DNA of 64,000 nucleotides, from positions 57,272,539-57,336,538 of the forward strand of contig CM060976.1 of the NCBI GenBank assembly GCA_030765065.1, given 5' to 3'. The notes beneath the pieces were generated by a model that did no database searches, had not been told where the DNA came from, and worked only from the letters and a program-made list of their open reading frames with translations. The translations under genes and the position numbers were made by a program. The number at the start of each line of letters is the position of its first letter. The first letter of the stretch is position 1. Source of the DNA: Deroplatys truncata. Taxonomy: Eukaryota; Arthropoda; Insecta; Mantodea; Mantidae. Positions 46,863-57,984 of this stretch are shown in pieces.

Positions 46863-47285
46863 TATATATTGCGCTACAAGTGCGGTAAGTGCATCTTTGG
46901 AGAATGAGGAAGAACTTTGAAAATACGAGGCGACGTCGAGTATTGCATACTAATTGCAATGCATACGCACTTGTATTGCATACTATGTTTTCGACGATAG
47001 TGAATAATAAAAATGCTTACGCGAAAAAAATAATTAATCACTCTCAGCCTTTGAAAAGAGGTATCAAGGTCGGTCAAGCGCGCCAGCATCTGAGTACTGG
47101 TGATCGATTATTCACGCCTGGTAGTGTTGACCAAGGCAACAACTGAAGGTGAAATGGCTGCTTGCAAGAGTTATATTTCTGCTGTATGAATTTCAGCGTA
47201 AGTAAATTTTAACTGAGGTTGTATCCGTTAAATCTATCCGGCTGATTACTTTGAGGCTGATGAGTAATAAACGTTTTTTACATGA

Positions 47286-47640
47286 GTGGGCTACCAACTG
47301 CATAACCCCCAATCTGGAGGACCAGGTAATTTATTATCGAGGTTTCCTTCCCCTAGCCTTTGGCAATTCAACGCCGTACTGCAAGGCAGCAGCTCTCTGT
47401 ACTTCAACCCTTGCTGCTTCCGTTCTTTAAGCCGTGGGTGTCTCTTGGACATACCTCGCCTGTCCGACTGTTGTAGTCTTCACCGTCACCCTGGCAAGGG
47501 GCCCTTACGAGGTACTACCAGCCGGAGCCAGCTGGACCAAGGTTTTTTAAAAGGTATTACTCCTCTCCCCCCTACTTACCCTCCTCCTTTCTCAACCGAG
47601 CTTGGACCGACTTTGGCGGAGTAATAAACTAGAAGAACAA
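47286..47640 (+). repeat. Probable non-LTR element 3' region
   Basis: This GC-rich segment (TATCGAGGTTTCCTTCCCCT, GCAAGGCAGCAGCTCTCTGT) runs into CTTTGGCGGAGTAATAAACT and an A-rich stretch. It looks like the 3' untranslated part of a LINE or SINE. No coding frame is convincing. Confidence 0.4.
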
Positions 47641-47815
47641 AAACAAAAATGAAAAGAACATTTGGAAAGAATGGAAAAAAAAGAAGTATTCTGCAGATAG
47701 GCTTACAATATAAACCTATAGGAAAGAGGGACATAGGAAGGCCAGTTAAAAGATGGAATTGAAGCCGAAACGGGTCGATAGGCCTAATCCTTGAAAGGCA
47801 GAAGAAGAAGTAAAC
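47640..47815 (+). pseudogene. LINE ORF2 extreme C-terminus
   Basis: The frame reads KRDIGRPVKRWN, a stop, then SRNGSIGLILER and a GAAGAAGAAG tail. GRP-KRW followed by TGLIL-like residues and a GAA tail is the common end of RTE/CR1-like LINE proteins in insects. Confidence 0.6.
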
Positions 47816-48471
47816 TTTAACAAATAAAGGCAAGTAAACCGCAAAATTTAGGTAAATGGTAAAATTGGGCTATCAAATATAACATATTGCATGTCTGCAA
47901 CAATATGATAAATAGTAGGAGGATTAAATACATTTTATTAACGTCTGCACTAACAATGCAAAACGCACGGAGTGCAGGAATCTTTACTTCATACGCATGA
48001 TAGCATGAGCCGCAAGACGATGAGAAAAAAAAATGTCGCCGAAAAAATAAATGCTATACTTGGTTTAAGAAACAAAGACAGAGTTCCGGTGCGTTCGGCT
48101 GTAGTACGTCCAGCTGCCGAGATGCAAAACCTATGCGTAATAGAGTATATTTTAGAAACCTGTGTTACTTATATTAGAGCATATAATGTAAGTTAATGGA
48201 TAAATTCATTCCGACACACCCGGTACTCACAAAGGGTCACTGAAATGACTATTCTTATTTTTTCAGATTTTTACATTGAACTATTGTTGTAATAAAATAT
48301 TTTAGGCTATAAAAATAACAACATAAACGTCATAAATTAATGACCAGCTGGAATAAAACACATTAACAACTTTGGCCGTCGATTCGCGAAAAATGCTTCA
48401 TATACTCGTAGCACTGATTTTTTGTACTTACATGAATTTTCGTTTATGAATTAGTGTTGTTCAGAATCATA

Positions 48472-49707
48472 CACACTATGTGATCAAAAGTATCCGGACA
48501 CCCCACAAACATACATTTTTCATTTTAGGTGCAATTGTGCTGCCACCTACTGCCTGATACTCATTATCCGCGACCTCAGTAGTCACCAGACATCGTGAAA
48601 CAGCAGAGTGGGACGCTCCGTGGAACTTACAGACTTTGAACGTGGTCAGGTGATTGGGTGTCACCTGTGTCAGAAGTTTGTACGCGAGATTTCCGCACTC
48701 CTAAACATCTCTAGATCCACTGTTTCTGATGTGATAGTGAAGTGGAAACGTGAAGAGACAAAAGCGTACAGGCCGACCTCGTCTGTTGACTTTCAGAGAC
48801 CGCCGACATTTGAAGAGGGCCGTAAAGAGTAATAGGCAGACATCTATCCAGACCATCATACAGGAATTCCAAACTGCATCAGGATCCACTTTGAAGTACT
48901 ATGACAGTTAGGCGTGAGGTGAGAAACCTTGGATTCCATGGTCGAGCAGCTGCTCATAAGCCACACATCACGCAGGAAAATGCCAAACGACGCCTCGCTT
49001 GGTGTAAGGAGCGACAACATTACACGATTGAACAGTGGCTAAACGTTCTGTGGAGTGACGAATCACGGTACATAATGTGGCAATCCAATGGCAGGGTGTG
49101 GGTATGGCGAATGCCCGGTGAACGTCATCTGCCAGCATGTGTAATGCCAACAGTGAAATTCGGAGGTGGTAGTGTAATGGTGTGGTCGTGTTTTTCCTGG
49201 AGAGGGCTTGCACCCCTTGTTGTTTTGCGTGACACGATCACAGCGCAAACCTACTTGATATTTTAAGCACCTTCTTGCTTCCCACTGTTGAAGAGCAATT
49301 CGGGGATGGCGATTGCATCTTTCAACAGATCGAGCACCTGTTCATACTGCACGGGCTGTGGCGGAGTGGTTACACGACAATAACATCCCTGTAATGGACT
49401 GGCCTGCACAGAGGCCTGACTTGAATCCTATAGAACACCTTTGGAATGTTTTGGAACGCCGGCTTCGTGCCAGGCCTCATCGACGTACATCGTTACCTCT
49501 CCTCAGTTCCGCACCGTGAAGAATGGGCTACCATTCCCCAAGAAAGCTTCCAGCACCTGATTGAAATTATGCCTGCGAGAGTGAACACTGTCATCAAGGC
49601 TAAGGGTGCGCCGACACCATATTGTCTTCCAGCATTACCAATGGAGGGCGACACGAACTTGTACGTCATTTTCAGCCAGGTGTCCGGATAGTTTTGATCA
49701 CGTAGTG
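48472..49707 (+). mobile_element. Tc1-like transposon, both inverted repeats, transposase broken
   Basis: The ends are CACTATGTGATCAAAAGTAT and the inverse CACTACGTGATCAAAACTAT, each followed by CCGGACACC. TA lies outside (48470-48471, 49708-49709). Plus-strand transposase pieces in order: 48608-48832 (VELTDFERGQVIG, SRSTVSDVI helix-turn-helix), 48901-49266 ([26 protein letters not shown] with the first catalytic aspartate, [22 protein letters not shown]), 49313-49519 (TDRAPVHTA with the second aspartate, RPDLNPIEHLWNVLERRLR with the glutamate). Frameshifts separate these three blocks, about 340 codons in all as usual for the family. The DD34E residues persist. Confidence 0.92.
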
Positions 49708-49719
49708 TATCTGCACAAT

Positions 49720-50150
49720 TGCGCATACCGCAATCCTTTTCTAAGGTTAGGGAATTATTAGTATTATTATTGTTACTACAATTGAGGGAATCCTAACACA
49801 TAGGCATATGGCTCTACATTAGATTTAGTGTTACTTTAAAGACTAACAGAATAAAATGTATAATCCTGCATTCATTTCCAACATCTAAAACGGAGTTGTG
49901 CATGTGCAACTTGTCTGGCCTTGCGTTCGTTGCTCGGGATATTACATAACTAAATTTGGCTCACGTGATAACCGTAATTCAGTCACAGCACCAGATGTCG
50001 CATGCCTGCCTTCATTCCTTTTATTTTGTCTGTCTCCCCTTTTTTAGTAAGAAGGCCGTTGACAGAGCATCTAGAAGGAATGGAGCATCTTTAAAAATAA
50101 CTTGCCGTCTTCTGCCATAGCAAACCTGTGTTACCAATCTTTACATTGAC
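49720..50150. other. Unassigned DNA
   Basis: Nothing recognised between the Tc1 element and the LTR fossil. Confidence 0.4.
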
Positions 50151-50157
50151 TTAACAT

Positions 50158-51028
50158 TGAGCCAGTATTTTTATCACTTAAATGATATCAGTCCAATTAT
50201 ATAATATAAAATATAATAACAACCCGCCTTAAAGCAATGTGTACGTAATAATATATAAAGTGTATGTTACAATAATTGTTTTATGTTTATATTATTATGT
50301 ACATGTTATGTTATGCGAATGTATCACGTAGTTTAACAATGTAGGAGCTGTGAGAATAGAAGCGGCTGCTTTTCGTAGCAAACAGAATTATAAAGTAAAA
50401 GCCGAAAGTTGCTAACAAAGAGGTAATCTTGAAACAACAATAAATTAGAAAGTTTATAAAGGTTACTAATAGTTCTTGGAACAATAATAATGGAATATTT
50501 AAAACGGTTTATAAATAGCTAATCAAAAACTAGAAAGGCCAAAAGTTAAATAAAGAAATTATATTGGAGTAGGCTTAGCCAATCAGAGACTTGAAATAGA
50601 GAAATGTACTAATTCAAACGGTAGACGCTACAAGAAAGCGTACCCAAGCAGTTCGGTACGGTACGGGTTCAGTGTGAGATATGAAAATTCATTGTGGTGA
50701 GAATAATGTCAAGTTTACCTGTTAAAAGCGCAATTAACAATAATCTCACATCTCTATAGTAGGATACATCGGTGAAGTGTTATTTAATCGTGTGAAGGAT
50801 TAATAAAAAATGTACAATACAATTATAGTTTGTGTTAGACTTGTTCTTTAGCCGTACCAGCCCTGCTAATAGATATGTGATCTACAAAATTACTAATGTC
50901 GCAGCCGAGGTATACATACATATAAATAAACATTAAAATAAAAAGTTGATTCCTAAACGTGGGGCGAAGGCCACCGGAAAGTTTGTATCGTGCGTGGGGG
51001 GAACACTCCAAGAAACATATCTCCCGCA
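50158..51028 (+). repeat. LTR of the gag-only retrotransposon family (plus strand copy)
   Basis: It starts TGAGCCAGTA, shares GGAGCTGTGAGAATAGA, GCTAACAA and CCAATCAGAGACTTGAAAT with the family, and ends ATATCTCCC. A primer-binding-like TTGGTGCCTATACGTGGTG follows at about 51034, so some internal sequence adjoins. No second LTR was found. It is an old fossil. Confidence 0.75.
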
Positions 51029-51439
51029 AATTGGTGCCTATACGTGGTGCAACCACAACAATTAAACCCCTTCAACATCCATTATTGTGTTATTTTGTAA
51101 GGCTATAGGCCTAACGTGACTTAACCGCTAATATCGCTATGCACGCTTCCTTAGTGTGATGTTCAAGGTACGAGACGGAGACCATTTTCCACAGGCTTAC
51201 AGTCCTTCCGGCCCGAGATTGGGTCCGCACATAGTATCACTCCGCGCTTGACCTATCGTGAATGCATGGAGTACAGCGGTTTACTCTCGGGAGCTCAAGA
51301 AATTGCTACCCTTACCTTCCAATTTTATATTAATCAGCTGCTATCCTTTACTCCACCAGCACAAGGTGTTATAGAAATACTTGGTATACAAACCAAATGT
51401 ACTAATGTAGTAATTCGAAAATGGATGAAGGAATGTTAC

Positions 51440-51712
51440 GAAATAATGTAGCGTATGTGTGTGCATTGTCGTGTCGGACACATTATTGCTTTGTATCATG
51501 ACATTGTTGTGTAGAATAATTTTGATTGGGGTTTGAATTCCGCCCGACGCGGTATCTTTCTCTCCCCACCTCCTGGCCAAGGGATGGAGAGAGGAAAGGA
51601 AGCGAAATTACTTTTTCTGTCTAGTGGCGTCACTAGTAGCGTTGGGTCAGTCTTGTGTGTGTCTTCAGGGCGAGTGGTTGTATGTAAGAGTGCGTGGATA
51701 GTGTGGGTGTGT

Positions 51713-51756
<44 letters not shown>

Positions 51757-51800
51757 GTGTGGAACATCTCCCTCCAATGTTCGCCTGTAATCTGTTGTGA
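51440..51800 (+). repeat. Unclassified interspersed repeat, copy 2
   Basis: Partner of 8905-9200 in the opposite orientation. It contains a (GT)n tract at about 51703-51754 where the partner has only a short TGTGTGTGTC segment. Confidence 0.7.
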
Positions 51801-51839
51801 ACGATGTAATAACACCAAAATAACTATATAATAAACCAC

Positions 51840-52660
51840 AGTAAATGTGAAATTAAGTGTATTTTGTTATGAATATTCCACACCTGCTTTAAAATGTATA
51901 GTTAAGGTTCCTGGTCCTCTCGTTGCCGCTGCAGTTGAGTCCCCCAATGTTTATGTCGGGGTAACTAAATTTAATATCTAACTGCAAAACCTTTTGGCCT
52001 CACCCCGGTATATAACAATACTTGTATTACTGTTTACAATAGAAAGCACCTTGTCTATAGTAGGGAGCTCGTTTAAGAAAATTCTGCGCGCCTAGAAGTG
52101 TATGGCACTTTTTACAAAGTCGTCCACTTTGCTAAAAGGCTGCACATGAATTCCTTTTCCTTGCCGGGGTTTCACAGTTGCCGCTTCTTTCACCTCCTCA
52201 TAGTAGCAACAGCAATCACAGACACGCCAGTTGCTTCTGATTTTAATTTAATGACATCCTTAGTGTCCAGAATATCATAACGCTCAAACAAACAGGAGAA
52301 CAGATTCAAAACTAGCTTCTTCCTTTTTTCGCCATTTTAAGAGCTTTTACAGCTAATTGCATTGCTACAACTCGACCACAATACTATTGCACTTCGCTGA
52401 GCTGACTTCCGTGTGTATTCAAATGCAGGTTTCCGCAAAGTCAAGTGCAATAATACCATGGACGAGTAGCACACATTCAGCAATGTTCGTAACATAAACG
52501 GTAGTGATTAGGAGGACCATTGCTTTGCTCCAGTAAACATATCTATGGCTGTTTGGTCATTATAAGAAATAGAAACTAATTATTAAATTATATTTAAATG
52601 AACGATTATTAAAATACTTATACATATTCACCGTCTTTATTTGCAGTATGAAATAATTTT
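51840..52660. other. Unassigned DNA
   Basis: No supported gene or repeat in about 800 bp. Confidence 0.4.
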
Positions 52661-52663
52661 AGT

Positions 52664-53075
52664 CGCGGTGGCGACGTGTAACATGTGCGACTCGCACTCA
52701 AGAAGTCCCGTGTTCGATGCCCGGTGTCTGCCCACTCTGGTCCATGCGTTTTTCGTGGTTTTCCCGGGTCGGTAGGCGAATTCTGGGGTGGTTCATCATC
52801 TACCACGACTTTCCTGCCGCTCATTTCCTATACCCAGCATCTTCTTTGTCATCTGTCTCGGAGTTGTAGAGCGTATTCGGCAGCTTGCAGCTGGGCGTGG
52901 CTGTGTGCTCTTTAGAGGTTTCTTCCCGGACGTCGGGACTGCTGAGTTAGGTCTCGCCTCCAAGAGGACCCCACCTCGAGGGGACCGCCGGGGTTTTAGA
53001 GGGTCTGGCCGGCATTTGATGCGTTACATCTGGAAACGTTAGGTATCCCGTTCATGCTTGCGCCCAGTATTATGC
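52664..53075 (+). mobile_element. Long tRNA-derived SINE, copy B
   Basis: The head has a B box in CCCGTGTTCGATGCCCGG, followed by CGTGGTTTTCCCGGGTCGG and CACGACTTTCCTGCCGCTCA. The end CATGCTTGCGCCC is the same as copy A at 43160. Confidence 0.8.
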
Positions 53076-53079
53076 ATGT

Positions 53080-54120
53080 AGTGATTTAACTGCGAGTAAG
53101 AGGCAATGCACCGACCTCTGTGTCTGTATGCTGACTGTGACTGCGGCATATAGCATCTGAGTGTTAGGAGAATGGGCATTTTTGCTCCCATACAGAGATC
53201 ATTCTTCTATATTAAGCAGGCTTAAAGGGAATGGTTGGAAAGGGCGACGAGACCTGTCTACAACGTTAGGTAAATATGTGTACTTACCTGGGAGGATTAG
53301 CTAAAGATGCCAAGTATTCACTGTGTTGATGTACACGCTACAATTCCTGGTTGACGTATATGTTACATCTGTATTATTTATGTTAATTTTCTGGGTACAG
53401 AAGTTCATCGTATACGCGTGGATAGGCAGGCTGCAATTTAACTATTTTGGATCAGCAAGAACAATTTGTGTGGGCAGGTATGGGTGAGCCGTGTGTCACA
53501 ACCTAGAGAGTGGGCCGCACTGGGGTATTGTGACGCAACATAGCTACCCCTCCATCGGAGCAGTGGCATAGTTTTGAAAAGTTAGAAATGCCTATTTATT
53601 AAAATACAAGGTATATCTTAAACGAGAAAGCAAAATAGAGGGTTTTATTCATTATTATTCATGTAATAAAGGCTTGAAACTCAAAACATACAAAATATAA
53701 TATCGCTTATAAGTTTGCAGGAAAAATGGACAAACAATATCAATACTTACAGCTTTTACAGTAAATAAATACCATCTTGCTTCAGTTAACATTGTTTACT
53801 AATTTAAGTCAGGTGAACTATCCTATACTTGTTTGTATCATTTACAGAAAACATAAATTAAACCATTCATTTATTAAAGCAGTGGACCTGAGTGTTATTA
53901 GAGGGTCAATAACTGCATTGAGAAATCGTTTGTGTGGTATGTAAACTAATTTAATCCTATTCACAAATTTGTTTGTTTTAGACAAGGGCCATATATATAT
54001 ATATGGGTTATATATAGGTTATAATTATATTCATGATATTTCTGGGTGTATGTGTGCAGTAAGTTGCAACATCTTTGTACGTTACAAAATATGAAAGATG
54101 AGGAAGGTTGTTTTTACCCC
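53080..54120. other. Unassigned DNA
   Basis: No gene recognised. A short (TA)n lies near 53992-54004. Confidence 0.4.
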
Positions 54121-54124
54121 ACAT

Positions 54125-55942
54125 ATTGAAAGCCAATTTGAAGTAGGAGTTGTATTGTATTTCGATGTTGGAGAGCCGAAAACTTGAAGTAGTTGCAACC
54201 GCACTATGGTAAAAAGTTTCCGGTAGCCTTCGCCCCAAGTATAAAAGTATTAACTTTGTAATTTGACTGTTTCTTTAAATATTATATATTTATGTTTGCC
54301 TCGGCTGCATCAGTATTATTGTTAGAGACATGGATTTCTTTGCAGGGAGTAGTGCGGCTAAGAAGGTAGGCTTACACAGATTATAATTTGTACTTCACTC
54401 CATTTATTAATTATTGACACGATTTAAATAACACTTCACTCATATATATATAGAGAGAGAGCTGTGAGATTATTTATTTATTACTTGTATTTTTTAACAC
54501 GTAAACTATTTTTACTTTCTCTACTACGTATAGTAAGCAGGGGAAGTATTGTATTCCACCCAAAAATTCGATACCGAGATTTTACCGGAAATACATGTTT
54601 TGAGACCCACCGAATCCAAAAAAAAGCATTTTCGGAAACATGTCCGTGTGTGTGTCTGTGTGTCTGTGTGTCTGTGTCTCTGTCTGTGAACAGCATAACT
54701 CAGAAACGAACAGTCGGATAAACACCAAACTTGGTATTTAGGTTCAGTATCTTCCAGATATGCGACACGAAGGTTTTCAAGAAAATCCCCCACCGCAGAT
54801 TACCCTTTACATGGAACATTTTTCGAAAATCTTAATTTTCTCAAAAATGGCTCTAACGATTTGGATTAAAATATCATATGTTTAAGATATTTTCATGACA
54901 AATAAAATGTATATCTTGAATTTTCTGGGAATGTCTCCAAAAGTATTCTTCATTGTGAACGACTTTTGCATAACTGGTAAATCATAAGAGATAGACAAAA
55001 TTTTACTACACAAAAGATGTAGATCGCGTTAAAATACACAACTTATGTCATATACATTTCTTTTTGTTGAGTTAACCATTTTCGAGATATTGCTTGTTAT
55101 TCCCTTACATTTTTCAATACTTATTTTCTCAAATGGGAATTCGTTATTCATTTTTTTGTCTTGGATATGCAAAGAGTATGGATCTGTGGGAAAGGGAATG
55201 GTGCTGCACCTAGGAACCAGCTATTAAGAGATATGTATGTGCTTAAAGGCTACTGTATTTCTATATTGCCCTTGTAAATATATATTCCCCTTACATCTAC
55301 AAGAAAATTAGCAGTAAGATAGAGTCTGCAAATGTTTATCTCGATTAACATGAAGTAGATGGAGAATAAGCGTTTTAAAACTGGTTTGTACAAGAGTAGA
55401 GAAAGTCATGTGAGTGTAACACATCAAATTTTTTTCTCACACTGGATACGTATTAAACTTCTCGAGGACGTGTCTCGTGTCCAGTTAGGAACGCTGTCTA
55501 CTAGCAACTGACTTCTGAATTTGTACAATTTGCGCTATTTCAGTTTCTGATTGGCTAATCCTACTCCAATAGAATACTTTCATTTAACTTAAGCTTTTTT
55601 CTGGTTGTTGATTGGCTATTTATAAACTGTCTCAAAATTACATTATTCTTGCTCCAACAATGCCTAGTAGCATTATTAAACTTTCTTACTCATTATTGCC
55701 TTACGGTTATCTTATTGTTAGCAACTTTTAACCTATTATTCTCACAGCTCCTACAATATTAAATTACCTAATACATTCACATAACATTATTGAACATGTG
55801 CATAATAATATAAATATTAATACAATGACTGTCAGATGCATTTTATATATTATATTATACACATGTTGCTTTAAGGTGGGCTGTTATTATACTTTTTATT
55901 ATATTATTTGACTGAAATCATTTAAGTAAAAATACTGCCTCA
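54125..55942 (-). repeat. LTR of the gag-only family interrupted by a Rep-A insertion
   Basis: The flanks 54125-54507 and 55433-55942 form one LTR like that at 16378-17332 (start TGAGGCAGTA at 55942). The 54508-55432 block between them is absent from the other LTRs. This is nested insertion into a fossil LTR. No partner LTR was seen nearby. Confidence 0.8.
54508..55432 (+). mobile_element. Rep-A copy with boundaries defined by the interrupted LTR
   Basis: It starts TTTTTACTTTCTCTACTACG and ends AGTGTAACACATCAAATTTT. Length is about 925 bp. It carries a TGTGTGTCTG tract and no transposase. Because the host LTR is known from other copies, the ends are placed within a few bases. T-rich sequence at both edges hides any short duplication. 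Confidence 0.85.
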
Positions 55943-56339
55943 AAGAGCCCATTGTTCCCCAAATGTTCGATCAACTCTAGTGGTATGCATCTCGTAATTG
56001 CATGCATCAGTGTTACGCCACTGGGTTAGAAGACTGCTGAGTGTTCCAAACTGTAAAGGAGAAGGGAAGGGGTAAAAGACGCTTGACAAGAATGCCCATA
56101 CTTGCTGTAGGATATTGGACAGGCTATGCTAGCGACGCCTCGTGGAACTTAAACGCGGTTATGGGCTATATATTGACATTTCTCTCACCCTAATTTAAAA
56201 ACTACATATTCTACATAAATCGTCTTGGAATTATAGTTTCATTCTTACTGCATACGGCACTGCAGGAGGCGAAACTGCTAATACATGAAATGAAAATGGT
56301 AATTAGGAAAGGAAATTTGGAAAGAAAACCTTTTAGGTT

Positions 56340-56495
56340 ATAATAGTCAGAATACCTCTCTGGCATTTGCCGGCTGTGAGGACTGAGGAAAACCTGGAAA
56401 AAATATTTTCCAGGAAGGACTGTTCTGAACGGGATTTGAATCAAGAACCTCGTGGTCACGAGTCCGTGCCTTAACTACCTCGGCTACTCGTGTCG
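56340..56495 (-). mobile_element. tRNA-derived SINE head
   Basis: On the minus strand GAGTAGCCGAGGTAGTTAAG fits an A box and CTTGATTCAAATCCCG a B box at proper spacing. TCCAGGTTTTCCTCAGTCC follows, like the fold region of other insect SINEs. Confidence 0.65.
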
Positions 56496-56519
56496 GATTT
56501 TAAAATCCTTGTGTCGCAT

Positions 56520-56720
56520 TTTTGAAGGACACCAAGCTTAAATATGCAGTTTGGTATTTACCAGAGTTTTCCTTTCCGAGTTATGCTGTTTACAGACTCA
56601 CACAAACCCTTTTTCTAAAAACATTCTCTTTTTGGACAGAAGACACATACCATGTATTTCCGGTGAAATATTCATATTGAAATTTTAGGTAGAATGCAAT
56701 AATTTCCTCTAATTAATTCA
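56520..56720 (-). repeat. Rep-A fragment
   Basis: It retains the family segments GAGTTATGCTGTTTACAGAC and AATGCAAT, with the head (TAGAATGCAATAATTTCCTC) at the right. Confidence 0.55.
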
Positions 56721-56727
56721 GGGAGAA

Positions 56728-57010
56728 ACTCCTAATCATCTGTGCTCCATACCAGCCCTTGAACTAATGTTTTATTGGTTCGAATTCAACTCCGACACAC
56801 ATCCATTTGCCTATCAACAAAGGTCAGGACTAAGTGAGGGACGAAAGGGGAGGAGTACGGAAACATTCACCTGAGTGGCTGGAAGACATGCTTCGGAATG
56901 AAGGTCACACCAAACCCTGAATGAGTCCGTCTTGTATTGGTGTGATGTCAAAAGACTGATACTCAAGGATTCACCTATGAACCTAGGCCGGTGACGATGT
57001 CGCTCCTCAG
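56728..57010 (+). repeat. Interspersed repeat, copy 2 (partner at 800-1080)
   Basis: This copy carries GGTTCGAATTCAACTCCGAC, B-box-like on this strand, after a CATCTGTGCTCCATACCAG head. Probably an old SINE. Confidence 0.6.
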
Positions 57011-57980
57011 GAGGAAGGAAAAGGGGGAAAGGAAAACAAACATTAAGAGGATTGTAAGAACCAGTTAATGGGTGGGGCTGAACGTGGCAGTTGCAGTTTT
57101 ACTATTTTCTTACCAACATAAACCACTGCACATTGTATCGGCACGATTCCACGCACTGCACATGTTATAAAATAGCAGAATGCAAATTTATATAATGTTC
57201 TGGTCCGACGCAAATAGATAGAATTCAATAGCTTTGATCATTTTCGGCCAAAGGCCCTGTCCCGGGTACCTTAATGCCCACAACTCAGGATATGAATAAT
57301 GCCGCTCAACACAACGCTAGATTGCGTTAGAGGGTACTTTATGATACCTAGCTGTAGAATAACACTTGAGAATTACCGGACTGAGATAGCGCTAAAGCTG
57401 TCCGGTGCTAAATCCTGAAGGATAAGTTCTCTTGGTTTGAAACGGACCATTACTGGACGGTAATGCTTTTGCCGTACAATATACACAGAATAATCCAGTT
57501 TCCCCGTTAACACACCCAGTGGATTAGCAGCGGTAAAACAATAAGCAAGGCTTGGAGCGTCGGCAACTTAACTGTAATTTGTCACATGTTAAAGGAACGG
57601 GAGTCAACACATTGTCACTTCATCTTGGCAGTTACTGTACCATCAAGAGTGAGCTATTATGCCACGCCAAGGATAGGCAGTAATGAGGTTAAGAGAAGCA
57701 TTCCTTCCGCCGACCCGCTGAGGGATGCTTCCTTTAATTGCTTCATTTCTGTCTCGAGAATGGGGTTAATTCCTTAAACTAAGCAACTTTACAACCCCTA
57801 AGTAACATCAAGATATACCTGAGATTAACTTCTTTTAAATGTGCTTAGTATTTACATTTTCTTTGTCCTCTAAAATATAAAAAAATAGAATTTTAGTATT
57901 CTACTTTCTGTAAAACGCGTTTCAGAGTGTTTCTATAACATTATATGATTTTCTTTGTACAAAATTCAACAGATAATACG
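57010..57980. other. Unassigned DNA
   Basis: Nothing recognised. The frame at 57586-57777 is unconvincing. Confidence 0.4.
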
Positions 57981-57984
57981 CTCT

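Noticed and set aside
53224-53350. Donor-like CTCCCAG/GTAAGTA on the minus strand as a missing Neto CUB1 exon
   Set aside because: All frames before it are closed and none shows the expected CUB start.
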